Positions 15,794 through 23,870 are shown, counted from the first letter of the stretch. The stretch is 64,000 bases of DNA from Metaclostridioides mangenotii (GCF_017873185.1 NZ_JAGGJX010000001.1:434001-498000), one strand, 5' to 3'. Notes: a model not told the origin generated them from the letters alone. Numbers and translations: made by a program.

Positions 15794-15914
15794 GCAAGAA
15801 AGTTATTCTTTTTTCTCTTAATATATACACATGTGTTATGCTATAATGATTAGCTTAACTACGTATATCTATGAGCTGTAAGAATAACTAATTCTTGCGG
15901 CTCTTACTTTTTTA
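15794..15914 (+). promoter_or_regulatory. Attenuator: anti-terminator strand and intrinsic terminator
   Basis: The terminator is GAGCTGTAAGAAT (15873-15885) / ATTCTTGCGGCTC (15891-15903) with two G-U pairs and a T-rich tail. The upstream segment GCAAGAAAGTTATTCTT (15794-15810) is complementary, except for a two-base gap, to 15880-15898, the core of the terminator, and also to the first leader. This gives three mutually exclusive pairings: leader with 15794 segment (terminator free) or 15794 segment with terminator (read-through). A drug-stalled ribosome on the leader would favour read-through. Confidence 0.75.
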
Positions 15915-15946
15915 TAAATAATTCGATAAGGAGGATAAATAATATT

Positions 15947-16027
15947 ATGATAAATAGAGACACTTTGCTAACACATGACAATCTCCATATAGAGTCGGAT
16001 ACTGCAGGCGACACTTATATGGAGTAA
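15947..16027 (+). CDS. Second leader peptide, before the ABC-F gene (26 residues)
   Basis: ATG 15947 to TAA 16025-16027, ribosome binding site AAGGAGG at 15928-15934. The C-terminus reads DTAGDTYME. It has the same length as, and shares 11 of 26 residues with, the leader at 17592 (both contain TH..LH, then D..GD..ME-stop). Nested RNA stems overlap it: CTCCATATA/TATATGGAG (15983-15991/16016-16024) is incompatible with AGTCGGA/TCCGACT (15993-15999/16047-16053) enclosing AGGCGA/TCGCCT (16006-16011/16036-16041). It is probably a regulatory peptide rather than a functional product. Confidence 0.75.
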   Translation: MINRDTLLTHDNLHIESDTAGDTYME

Positions 16028-16092
16028 TAACAAGATCGCCTATTGTTCCGACTTTGTTATTTATACTATTAAATACAGAGGAGGACAAAAAT

Positions 16093-17571
16093 ATGTCTTT
16101 AATAAATGTTACAAATCTAACCTTTGCTTATGAAGGTAGCTATGATAATATTTTTGAAAATGTAAGTTTTCAAATTGATACCGATTGGAAATTAGGCTTT
16201 ACTGGAAGAAATGGAAGAGGAAAGACTACTTTTCTAAATCTTTTGCTTGGGAAATACGAACATAATGGAAACATTTCAGCTGATGTGACTTTTGAATATT
16301 TTCCTTATGAGGTGCAGGAGCAAAGCAATTTCACCATAGATGTTATAAGGGGGATTAGTCCAAATTCAATGGATTGGGAAATAGTAAAGGAATTATCTTT
16401 GTTAGATATGGGCTACGATGCTTTATATAGACAGTTTTATACACTATCTAAAGGAGAGCAGACCAAAGCATTGTTGGGTGCTATGTTTTTGAAAGAGAAC
16501 TCCTTCTTACTTATTGATGAGCCTACCAATCATTTGGATGCTGAAGCTAGACAAAAACTATGTAATTACCTGAAAAAAAAGAAAGGATTTATTCTGATTT
16601 CACATGATAGGTCTTTCTTGGATAATTGCGTTGACCATATTTTGTCTATTAATAAAACTAATATTGAAATACAAAAAGGAAATTTTTCTTCATGGTGGAG
16701 AAACAAAGAATTACAAGATGGTTTTGAGTTAGCAGAAAACGAAAAATTGAAAAAGGATATTAACAGACTTTCCAGCTCGGCAAAACGTACATCTACATGG
16801 TCAAATAGTGTTGAAAGCAGCAAGTATAGAACTACTAATTCTGGGAGTAAATTAGATAAAGGATATGTTGGACATAAAGCAGCAAAAATGATGAAGCGTG
16901 CAAAAAATATAGAAGCTAGACAACAAAACATGATTGAGGAAAAATCAAAGCTTCTTAAAAATATTGAATCTAATGAAAGTTTAAAAATAGTACCGCTTAC
17001 TTTCCATGATGAAAAGCTTGTAGAACTTACAGATGTTGCAATTGAATATGATGATAGAATTGTCTGTGAAGGAGTAAACTTTACTATAGAACAAGGTGAA
17101 AGAATTGCTATTCAAGGAAAGAATGGAAGCGGAAAATCAAGTATATTGAAATTAATTTATGGAGAAGACATCCCCCATAGTGGGATTGTAAGAAAGAATG
17201 ATAAGTTAATCATTTCGTATGTTTCACAAGATACTTCAGATTTATATGGTAACTTATCTAAGTATGCAGATCAACACTGTATTGACGAGAGTTTATTTAA
17301 ATCAATGCTTAGAAAACTTGATTTTTCAAGAGAACAGTTTGAAAAGAATATCGAGGATTTTAGTGAAGGACAGAAGAAAAAGCTATTGCTTGCCGAAAGT
17401 TTGTGTAAACGGGCACATTTGTATATTTGGGATGAACCATTGAATTTTATTGATGTCATATCTCGTTTGCAGATTGAGAAATTGTTAATTGAACATAAAC
17501 CTACTATTTTGTTTGTTGAGCATGATAGTGCATTTTGTGAAGATGTTGCAACAAAAATAATAAAATTGTAA
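16093..17571 (+). CDS. ABC-F ribosome-protection protein, Lsa/CplR type
   Basis: 492 residues, two ATPase modules and no membrane segments. First site: Walker A GRNGRGKTT (about 37-45), LSKGEQ, LLIDEPTNHLD. Second site: GKNGSGKSS (about 342), FSEGQKK, LYIWDEPLNFID. The linker between them is long and basic (KAAKMMKRAKNIEARQQ), as in antibiotic-resistance ABC-Fs, which enter the ribosomal E site and dislodge drugs. The N-terminus (SLINVTNLTFAYEGSYDNIFE) and DWKLGFTGRNGRGKTT closely match Lsa proteins, which protect against lincosamides, streptogramin A and pleuromutilins. Start at ATG 16093 because AGAGGAGGAC lies directly before it; the longer in-frame start overlaps the leader structure. First gene of a two-gene resistance cassette with cfr. 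Confidence 0.9.
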   Translation: MSLINVTNLTFAYEGSYDNIFENVSFQIDTDWKLGFTGRNGRGKTTFLNLLLGKYEHNGNISADVTFEYFPYEVQEQSNFTIDVIRGISPNSMDWEIVKELSLLDMGYDALYRQFYTLSKGEQTKALLGAMFLKENSFLLIDEPTNHLDAEARQKLCNYLKKKKGFILISHDRSFLDNCVDHILSINKTNIEIQKGNFSSWWRNKELQDGFELAENEKLKKDINRLSSSAKRTSTWSNSVESSKYRTTNSGSKLDKGYVGHKAAKMMKRAKNIEARQQNMIEEKSKLLKNIESNESLKIVPLTFHDEKLVELTDVAIEYDDRIVCEGVNFTIEQGERIAIQGKNGSGKSSILKLIYGEDIPHSGIVRKNDKLIISYVSQDTSDLYGNLSKYADQHCIDESLFKSMLRKLDFSREQFEKNIEDFSEGQKKKLLLAESLCKRAHLYIWDEPLNFIDVISRLQIEKLLIEHKPTILFVEHDSAFCEDVATKIIKL

Positions 17572-17591
17572 AGGTAGAAATGGAGATTAAT

Positions 17592-17672
17592 ATGTTTAAT
17601 GGAAATATAAAAGTAACACACAATTGGCTCCATGCAAAGCCAGATGTTTTGGGCGACGCTTGCATGGAGTAG
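17592..17672 (+). CDS. Third leader peptide, before cfr (26 residues)
   Basis: ATG 17592 to TAG 17670-17672, preceded by TGGAG. The C-terminus reads DVLGDACME. It is homologous in length and sequence to the leader at 15947. CTCCATGCAA (17628-17637) pairs perfectly with TTGCATGGAG (17660-17669); the alternative GCAAAGCCAG (17634-17643) pairs perfectly with CTGGCTTTGC (17691-17700) and encloses GCGAC/GTCGC (17653-17657/17678-17682). The two folds share bases, so translation of the peptide should select between them. Confidence 0.75.
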   Translation: MFNGNIKVTHNWLHAKPDVLGDACME

Positions 17673-17700
17673 TATAAGTCGCTAATTATACTGGCTTTGC

Positions 17701-17727
17701 TCACTAACTATTAATAGTGAGGAGGAA
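17701..17727 (+). promoter_or_regulatory. Hairpin touching the cfr ribosome binding site
   Basis: CTCACTA is followed, after ACTATTAA, by TAGTGAG, whose last bases begin the GAGGAGG ribosome binding site of cfr. This small stem could limit translation when the upstream switch is in its off state. Confidence 0.5.
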
Positions 17728-17733
17728 GCCTAC

Positions 17734-18768
17734 ATGAAACAGGCAAAAACGAAATATGGAAAAATGAAACAAATAGTATCAAATTTAAAATTACCTGATT
17801 ATAGATACGAGCAGCTTACAAAAGCTATTTTTCATCAAAGAATAGATCATTTTGATGATATGCATATACTACCAAAAGCGTTAAGGATAGCTTTAGTAAA
17901 TGAGTTTGGAAATAATGTATCTAGTGTAAAACCTCTTTTTTCACAAGATTCTAAACAAGCTCAAAAATTGTTATTCGAATTGACCGATGGAGAAAGAATA
18001 GAAGCTGTTGGACTAAAGTATAAACAGGGGTGGGAATCATTTTGCATTTCTTCCCAATGTGGCTGTGGTTTTGGATGTCGTTTTTGCGCAACAGGAGGTG
18101 GTGGATTCAAACGCAATCTTACTGCTGATGAGATAACTGACCAATTACTTTATTTCTATTTTAATGACCATAGATTAAATAGTATTTCATTTATGGGAAT
18201 GGGTGAGGCTTTTGCAAATCCGGAGTTATTTGATGCAGTAAAAATTTTAACTGATCAAAATTTATTTGGATTAAGTCAACGAAGAATTACTATTTCAACA
18301 ATTGGCATTATACCGGGAATTCAAAGATTGACCAATGAATTTCCACAAGTGAATCTGGCTTTTTCACTTCATTCACCATTTGAAAGTCAAAGAAGCGATT
18401 TAATGCCTATAAATAAAAGATTTCCATTGAATGAAGTAATGAAGACATTAGATGAACATATCATTCATACGGGTCGACGAGTGTTTATTGCTTATATTAT
18501 GCTTGAAGGAATCAATGATTCGAAAGAACATGCAGAGGCATTTATAGGATTATTGAAAAATCGTGGTTCATGGGAGCATTTATATCACATTGATTTGATA
18601 CCTTATAATTCTACGGATAAAACAACGTTTAAATTTCAATCTTCAAGTGCTATCAAGCAATTCTGCAGTACACTAAAGAAAGCTGGTGTTAGTGTAACTG
18701 TTAGAACACAATTTGGTTCTGAAATTAGTGCGGCTTGCGGGCAGTTGTGTTATGAAAATGAATTATGA
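17734..18768 (+). CDS. cfr(C): Cfr-family 23S rRNA (A2503-C8) methyltransferase
   Basis: 344 residues, radical SAM enzyme. Cluster motif CGFGCRFC gives Cys 111, 115 and 118; the adjacent SSQCGC and GWESFCISS are Cfr/RlmN signatures. The C-terminal AACGQLC holds the conserved mechanistic Cys (about 335). GMGEAFANPELFDAV and STIGIIPGIQRL are the SAM-binding strands. Cfr methylates C8 of A2503 in the peptidyl-transferase centre and gives resistance to phenicols, lincosamides, oxazolidinones, pleuromutilins and streptogramin A. It reads as Cfr rather than RlmN because of TKYGKM at the N-terminus and the Cfr-like TADEITDQLLYFYF. The ending CGQLCYENEL is what I remember for Cfr(C) of Clostridioides and Campylobacter, hence the suffix, which is less certain than the family. 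Confidence 0.88.
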   Translation: MKQAKTKYGKMKQIVSNLKLPDYRYEQLTKAIFHQRIDHFDDMHILPKALRIALVNEFGNNVSSVKPLFSQDSKQAQKLLFELTDGERIEAVGLKYKQGWESFCISSQCGCGFGCRFCATGGGGFKRNLTADEITDQLLYFYFNDHRLNSISFMGMGEAFANPELFDAVKILTDQNLFGLSQRRITISTIGIIPGIQRLTNEFPQVNLAFSLHSPFESQRSDLMPINKRFPLNEVMKTLDEHIIHTGRRVFIAYIMLEGINDSKEHAEAFIGLLKNRGSWEHLYHIDLIPYNSTDKTTFKFQSSSAIKQFCSTLKKAGVSVTVRTQFGSEISAACGQLCYENEL

Positions 18769-18911
18769 TGTTATTTCAAAAATATCCATTTGAGTAAAGA
18801 AATTGAATATTCGAGACACATGCCGTTTGTTGAAAATATGATAAATATTTAGAAGTTCTAACTAAATGGTTAGATGAGAGTGATTAAAATTAAATAAATT
18901 TATATAAAGAT

Positions 18912-18945
18912 AGAGATTAAGCATATATGTTTAATCTCTTTTTTC
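18912..18945 (+). terminator. Intrinsic terminator after cfr
   Basis: AGAGATTAA (18912-18920) / TTAATCTCT (18931-18939), then TTTTT. The 140 bases between cfr and this hairpin hold only a short broken reading frame (SKEIEYSRHMPFVENM). Confidence 0.85.
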
Positions 18946-18989
18946 TTACAAGGAGATTAGCAATTAATCTACATTTTAACTTATATTCT

Positions 18990-19790
18990 TTATAATTTAC
19001 TTATTTTCTTTATAAAGATATTAGGATCATACCAATTATCAAAACGTAGGAACTTAAATGGTTGATGTACATTAATTACTTGTTCTGGACAATTGTATAT
19101 ACACCTCATGCACAAACCGCAATTCCAGTGAAATTTTACCCTACGTTTAATAATATTTATATTATGATTAGGACAATTATTAACACACTTACCGCAACGT
19201 GTACAACTATTTTTGGCATAAAAAAACTTACCCAAAATATGAGCGCCATACCACTCTAATCTACCAATAAAAGCTACAATTTTTACTAAAGCACTACTAC
19301 TTGGAAGATAAGGAATTCTATCTATTAAATTTTGTACCGTTATAGGTATTTTTTTATCTGCTTCATCAACAAGTTCTTTTATTTTTTTGTCATCATATTT
19401 AACTACAAAATTTGATGGCATAGCAAATAACTTATTATAAAATACTTTAAAACCTTTTTTATTCAATTTTTTGATGAGTAAATTAGATGAAGCATAATTT
19501 ATCAAGTGGTCCTCTCCGGCTGTATTTATTATAAATGTATCCATAAAGTCTGTTTCTGGTAAGTGCTTTACAAAATTTAACACAATTTGAGGTGCATTAA
19601 AAGAATGTACAGGATAAGCTATTCCTACAGCATCATATGATATTAAATGAATATCAGGTACCCCCTCGATATTTTCAATTTTAATGCAATCTACACAAAC
19701 TTGTTGGTTTTTAAGCTCTTGCTTTATTTTATTAACAATGTATTTTGTCATACCAGTTCCAGAAAAGTAAAATATACATACTTTATTCAA
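18990..19790 (-). CDS. EFR1-family flavodoxin/ferredoxin fusion
   Basis: 266 residues. The N-terminal half is a flavodoxin-like fold beginning VCIFYFSGTGMTKYI, where SGTG binds the FMN phosphate. The C-terminal third has two 4Fe-4S clusters, CTRCGKCVNNCP and CGLCMRCIYNCP. EFR1 proteins are electron carriers of anaerobes with no fixed partner. It probably starts at TTG 19788-19790, because GGAGGG lies at the right distance. It is a single gene with its own transcript, pointing towards the resistance cassette. Confidence 0.85.
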   Translation of the reverse strand: MNKVCIFYFSGTGMTKYIVNKIKQELKNQQVCVDCIKIENIEGVPDIHLISYDAVGIAYPVHSFNAPQIVLNFVKHLPETDFMDTFIINTAGEDHLINYASSNLLIKKLNKKGFKVFYNKLFAMPSNFVVKYDDKKIKELVDEADKKIPITVQNLIDRIPYLPSSSALVKIVAFIGRLEWYGAHILGKFFYAKNSCTRCGKCVNNCPNHNINIIKRRVKFHWNCGLCMRCIYNCPEQVINVHQPFKFLRFDNWYDPNIFIKKISKL

Positions 19791-20124
19791 AATAAGCCCT
19801 CCATTATTAAAATAATCACTTGTTACAGTTATTTTAACATAGCACTAAGAAATTTAATAGAAAATAATACTGTTTGAATACTAGAGCAAATTAATTCTAT
19901 AGATATCTAATTAAATTAATATTATATATTCGGGTTGAATTAATTTAAAAATTTAACAAATAATCAAAAAATAAAAAATATATTGACGAATTAAATAATA
20001 TAATGATATTCTTAATATAAGACTAGTCTAATATATTATACAAAAAGATTTGTATATTGTACAAACAACTTTAAATTATGAAAGTAGAATCAAAAAACTA
20101 TATTGATAAGGTGGAAAGTATATT
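19791..20124. other. Divergent intergenic region
   Basis: 334 bases between EFR1 (minus) and M20 peptidase (plus). Very A+T-rich; TATTGACG near 19980 may be part of a promoter for the M20 operon, but no -10 element at a normal distance stands out. Nothing else is seen. Confidence 0.3.
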
Positions 20125-21300
20125 ATGAATAAACATTTGAAAGAGATTAATGAATTTATTGATAGTAGAAGAGAGGAAATCCTTGATTTATGGCGTGAAA
20201 TAGTAAATCTAGAAAGCTATACTGGGGACAAGCAGAGTGTAAATGTAGTAGCTAATAGGCTTAAACTAGAACTAGAAAAAGATGGTTTTGATGTAGAATT
20301 AATTGATGTCGGTAAAAAAAATGGAGATACTTTAGTAGCAACTCTAGGAAGCGATAGAGGCAATGAACCAGTAATATTTTCTGGACATATGGATACAGTT
20401 TTTGAAAACGGAACATTTGGAGAAAATCCATTTAGGATTGAAGATGGAAAGGCTTATGGTCCAGGGGTACTAGATATGAAGGGTGGTATTGTTATTGCAC
20501 TATATGTAATTAAAGCTTTGAACCATATTGGTTACAAGGAAAGACCATTAAAAGTTATAATCTCTGGTGACGAAGAACAAATACATGAGGGGTCTACTGG
20601 AGCAGAAGTATTGTCAGATGCGGCAAAAGGTGGATACTGCTCTTTTAATATGGAGACAGGATTAGTAGACAACTGTTTATGTATTGGAAGAAAAGGTAGA
20701 ATTGGGTGTGAAGTAACGGTAGAAGGTGTAGAGACTCATGCGGGAAATGATTTTACAGGAGGTAGAAATGCTATTGAAGAAATGGCACATAAGATACTTG
20801 AATTACAAAAACTAACAAACCTTGAAGAAGGAAGAACGGTTAGTGTCAGTGTGATAAAAGGTGGAAGAATACCTAATGCAATACCAAAGGATTGTAAAAT
20901 AGAGATAGATATAAGATTTGCAAAAGTTGGAGATATGGAATCTATAAAACAAAAAATTAATGATATAAGTGCTAAAATTTATGTAGAGGGAACTACGACA
21001 AAAGTTAATTATATAGCTGAAATGATGGCATTTGAGACGAATGAAAACGTTATAAAATTCTATGATTTTGTTAGTCAAGTTTGTGAGGAAAATAACTTTG
21101 GTAAATTTGGATCGAGACCATTGGGTGGAAGTTCCGATGCTAGCTATTTAACAATAGCTAAAGTTCCAACATTGTGTTCGTTTGGAGTTAGAGGAGAATG
21201 GAATCATACAGAGAGAGAATATGCGATAGTAGAATCTGTATTTGAAAGAGCTAAAGTTTTATCAACAATTGTACTTAATTTAGATAAGTTTAAATATTAG
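20125..21300 (+). CDS. M20-family metallopeptidase (ArgE/DapE/CPG2 type)
   Basis: 391 residues. Zinc ligands and catalytic residues are in place: SGHMDTVFENGT (His 88, Asp 90), GVLDMKGG (bridging Asp 117), SGDEEQIHEG (catalytic and ligand Glu, about 150), and a late GSSDASY plus a C-terminal His. The insertion domain between (about 185-300) carries ETHAGNDFTGGRNAIEEMAH, typical of carboxypeptidase G2-like members. These enzymes split amide bonds of dipeptides or N-acyl amino acids. The next two genes encode a YjiH/YjiG-type membrane pair, so the peptidase probably acts on an imported substrate. Ribosome binding site AAGGTGG. Confidence 0.85.
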   Translation: MNKHLKEINEFIDSRREEILDLWREIVNLESYTGDKQSVNVVANRLKLELEKDGFDVELIDVGKKNGDTLVATLGSDRGNEPVIFSGHMDTVFENGTFGENPFRIEDGKAYGPGVLDMKGGIVIALYVIKALNHIGYKERPLKVIISGDEEQIHEGSTGAEVLSDAAKGGYCSFNMETGLVDNCLCIGRKGRIGCEVTVEGVETHAGNDFTGGRNAIEEMAHKILELQKLTNLEEGRTVSVSVIKGGRIPNAIPKDCKIEIDIRFAKVGDMESIKQKINDISAKIYVEGTTTKVNYIAEMMAFETNENVIKFYDFVSQVCEENNFGKFGSRPLGGSSDASYLTIAKVPTLCSFGVRGEWNHTEREYAIVESVFERAKVLSTIVLNLDKFKY

Positions 21301-21356
21301 TAGCAAAAAAGTAAGTCAGACAAAAATAAATACTAAATTCAGTAGGGAGATTAAAC

Positions 21357-21998
21357 ATGGATAAAGCAAATGAGGCAAACAAGGTAACTTGGAAAGGCTA
21401 CCTGTCATTATTTGTACTTATAGTATTATTCTCTGGAGTTTTCAAAGATGCGGATAACTTTTTAAAAGCATTTGACTTTGCAAATTTAACAGGAAGCTTT
21501 GGTCAAATAGTAGATGGAGTTGACTTTACAGGTAAAGGCGGAACAGGAGCTAAAGATGGTTTCTTATTCGCGTTGACACTAGTTCCTACTGTAGCGCTTG
21601 CAGTTGGAATTATCGATGTAGTTGAATCAATGGGTGCTATGAAAGCAGCAGCGAAGATATTTAACCCAATACTTAGACCATTACTTGGTATCCCAGGGAC
21701 TGCTGGTGTAGCATTTGTATCATCGTTTACAAGCTCAGACGTTGCTTCAATAATGACTAAAGAGCTTGTTGAAAGTGGAGATATGACGGATGATGAGCGT
21801 ACAATATTCGTTGCATATCAATACGCAGGTTCGGCAGTAATACTAAATACTATAAATACTCAGGCTCCACTTCTTCCAATAGCGCTTATGGCAGTTGGGC
21901 CAATTATATTGATAGAGATATTCTGTAAGTTATTAGGTGCAAATATGATAAGATTGTATATAAACATGAAGAATAAAAAGCAAAGGAGTGTTGCATAA
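21357..21998 (+). CDS. yjiH: YjiH-like nucleoside-recognition (Gate) domain membrane protein
   Basis: 213 residues, about five hydrophobic helices. It contains the Gate-domain pattern with conserved small and polar residues in helices (GIPGTAGVAFVSSFTSSDVASIM). In Escherichia coli, yjiH and yjiG lie next to iadA, an isoaspartyl dipeptidase; here the same pair follows an M20 peptidase, which supports a role in uptake or export of a peptide-like compound. The stop codon overlaps the region of the next start (ATAATG), giving coupling. Confidence 0.8.
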   Translation: MDKANEANKVTWKGYLSLFVLIVLFSGVFKDADNFLKAFDFANLTGSFGQIVDGVDFTGKGGTGAKDGFLFALTLVPTVALAVGIIDVVESMGAMKAAAKIFNPILRPLLGIPGTAGVAFVSSFTSSDVASIMTKELVESGDMTDDERTIFVAYQYAGSAVILNTINTQAPLLPIALMAVGPIILIEIFCKLLGANMIRLYINMKNKKQRSVA

Positions 21999-22504
21999 TG
22001 TCTCAACCAGCAGGTAATACAGTAGAGAACAATAAGCCAAAGAAGTCTACCGTTGAGATATTTATGAACGGGGCTAAAAAAGGATTTTATATAGGTGTTG
22101 AACAAATACTACCTGCCATGATAATGGGATATATGATTGTAACATTCCTACAATTAACAGGGCTAGTTGATCTATTTGGAAAAGTATTTGGACCAGTTAT
22201 GGGGTTATTTGGACTTCCGGGAGAGTCAGTAGTTGTATTAATTTCTGCATTCTTCGCAAAGGCAGCTGGTGCGGCTACAGCAGCGAATTTATTTGCTCAA
22301 GGTATGATAACAGCGTCACAAGCTACAATTCTAATAATTCCATGTATGCTAATGGGAACATTAGTTGGACACTATGCAAGAATAGTATTAGTTGCAAATA
22401 CTAGTGCAAAATATAGAGGGATAATGCTTTTAGTTCCTATATTTGACTCAATAGTTGGTATGTTATTAATGAGATTATTCTTGACGGTTACAGGAAATGT
22501 ATAG
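21998..22504 (+). CDS. yjiG: YjiG-like nucleoside-recognition domain membrane protein
   Basis: 168 residues, about four to five helices. EIFMNGAKKGFYIG, LPAMIMGYMIV and GPVMGLFGLPGES follow the YjiG/SpmB-like pattern (family: MDMFIDGARRGF at the same place). It pairs with YjiH upstream; the overlap of one base or so shows co-translation. SpmA/SpmB of spore maturation are distant relatives, but the peptidase context and sequence fit YjiH/YjiG better. Confidence 0.8.
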   Translation: MSQPAGNTVENNKPKKSTVEIFMNGAKKGFYIGVEQILPAMIMGYMIVTFLQLTGLVDLFGKVFGPVMGLFGLPGESVVVLISAFFAKAAGAATAANLFAQGMITASQATILIIPCMLMGTLVGHYARIVLVANTSAKYRGIMLLVPIFDSIVGMLLMRLFLTVTGNV

Positions 22505-22580
22505 GATGATTTTAAAAAAAATAATGTCCACAAGTTTTAACAAATAGCGTTGTTTATATATAATTATAGAGATTAGTTAA

Positions 22581-22610
22581 AAGGGTAGCTTTGTTGCTAC
22601 CCTTAATTTT
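22581..22610 (+). terminator. Terminator of the M20-yjiHG operon
   Basis: AAGGGTAGC (22581-22589) / GCTACCCTT (22596-22604), followed by AATTTTAG. Confidence 0.75.
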
Positions 22611-22731
22611 AGAATTAAAGAGTATTGAATGTGATGTTGGTAATGCCTTTTTACTTAAGGTTAAATTAAGGATACTGTATTATAATCTAAACCATTGAAC
22701 AAAAACAAATAAAAAAGGAGTAATATTAATT

Positions 22732-23142
22732 ATGAGAAAAGATAACAAAAAAAGAAAAAATCCAGTGGTTCTAGCGTTATACACAATATCAATACTTTTA
22801 GGTATTTACACAATATTTACAATATATTGCTCATATACATATATTTCAAGTCTAGGATCTCAAGGTCTTGTAATAAAGGATGAATTACAAAGTGTAATAA
22901 ACTATTTCGGAACGGCTTCTGTACCATTCCTATTCTACTCAATAGCTACATTTGCAATAGGATATATTATCGATAAACTAAACTACATAACAAATGATTT
23001 TAAAAAATTTAATAGAGAAGATATAAAAGAAGAAACTATAATTACAGATAATAATGAAGACATAAGCGAAGATATAAAAGAAGAAGCTATAATTATAGAT
23101 AATAATGAAGATATAAGCGAAGATATAAAAGAAGAAATATAA
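22732..23142 (+). CDS. Hypothetical two-helix membrane protein with acidic repeats
   Basis: 136 residues: a basic N-terminus (RKDNKKRKN), helices at about 12-34 and 62-82, and a charged C-terminal tail. The tail is two copies of a 17-residue unit (EDIKEETIITDNNEDIS and EDIKEEAIIIDNNEDIS) plus a partial third, encoded by a 51-base tandem repeat, so its length probably varies between strains. Function unknown. Ribosome binding site AAAGGAG. Confidence 0.65.
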   Translation: MRKDNKKRKNPVVLALYTISILLGIYTIFTIYCSYTYISSLGSQGLVIKDELQSVINYFGTASVPFLFYSIATFAIGYIIDKLNYITNDFKKFNREDIKEETIITDNNEDISEDIKEEAIIIDNNEDISEDIKEEI

Positions 23143-23155
23143 GTAATTTATAAAT

Positions 23156-23187
23156 AAAAGGTGTAGCAGAACAGCTAAACCTTTTTT
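23156..23187 (+). terminator. Intrinsic terminator
   Basis: AAAAGGTGTAGC (23156-23167) / GCTAAACCTTTTTT (23174-23187) with one bulge; ends the gene at 22732-23142. Confidence 0.75.
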
Positions 23188-23388
23188 GTAGGTAACTACG
23201 GGAATGCTTGGTACGATTTACCTTTAGCATTTAATATAGCATGGTATGAGCAAAAAGCTGTTATAGTATTATTATCATTATTGTACCTAGGGGTTAAGAA
23301 TATCCACTTAGGCCCTACATTACCAGCATTTTTATCACCAAATGTAGCTAAAATTTTAGTTGAAAACTTTGGAATAGCTGGATATTAG
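23188..23388 (+). pseudogene. hcp: Hybrid-cluster protein (hydroxylamine reductase) C-terminal remnant
   Basis: The last 66 codons of hcp survive: [20 protein letters not shown], then [17 protein letters not shown] and ENFGIAGY-stop, an essentially intact Hcp C-terminus. No start codon or N-terminal cluster ligands; the fragment begins right after the terminator at 23187. Confidence 0.85.
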
Positions 23389-23650
23389 CTGTGATAAAGG
23401 AAGCCTAGCCGAACCTTATCATATAAAAAATTTGAGTCTAAAATATTGACGTAGACACCAATTATAGTTATACTCATTTAAATTAGACCAAAACCAATGA
23501 GTTGGTAAGTATGTTTATGAAGCTACTTTATAAATGTAATAATTATTAAAATACTAAAGAATTTTAAAAATATTTACAATCCCGATATATTATGCTACAA
23601 TTACTTACAACAAATAAAATTTAATAGGAATTACCTCATCTAATGAAAAG
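23389..23650. other. Intergenic leader upstream of the lysine riboswitch
   Basis: About 260 bases, A+T-rich, with one weak hairpin (GATAAAGG...CCTTATC near 23393-23425). TTGACG at 23445-23450 could be a -35 element. No gene is seen. Confidence 0.3.
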
Positions 23651-23826
23651 ATTGAGGTAGAGGTCGCATTTACTAAGATTAATATTGAACAGGTCGGAAG
23701 CCAGTGAAGCAATATAAAAGGAGTAAGTGCCGAAGTGCTAGTGTCCAAAGCTAGTGCTGGGGCTGTATTTAATAAGTACAGTACTGTCATCAAAATTATC
23801 CTGAATTTTGATGGAGAGCTATCTTA
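23651..23826 (+). promoter_or_regulatory. Lysine riboswitch (L box)
   Basis: The conserved L-box core elements occur in order: AGGTAGAGG (23655 onward), GGAAGCCAGTGAA (about 23696), GCCGAAG (about 23728), GCTGG-GG-CTGT (about 23756) and TGTCAT...GATGGAGAGCTAT (23785-23822). Lysine binding normally permits the downstream terminator to form, shutting off lysine biosynthesis or uptake genes. Here it controls a YfcC-type transporter and an M20 hydrolase. Confidence 0.92.
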
Positions 23827-23870
23827 AATAAGATAAAGGGAAGATGTAGGTATGTTGTTTTAGCACATTC

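Noticed and set aside
15842-15847. Second promoter (TATAAT) inside the attenuator
   Set aside because: There is a good -10 hexamer but no -35 element at 16-18 bases, so it is not called.
16566-17704. Minus-strand reading frames across the resistance genes
   Set aside because: They lie opposite intact coding genes, lack ribosome binding sites and show no family motifs.
17734-18768. rlmN housekeeping methylase
   Set aside because: N-terminal and core sequence match Cfr rather than RlmN, and it shares a regulated cassette with an ABC-F gene.
21357-22504. spmA/spmB spore maturation genes
   Set aside because: Both proteins have the related Gate domain, but sequence and the adjacent peptidase fit yjiH/yjiG.
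22990-23130. CRISPR-like repeat
   Set aside because: The 51-base repeat is a coding tandem repeat without spacers.
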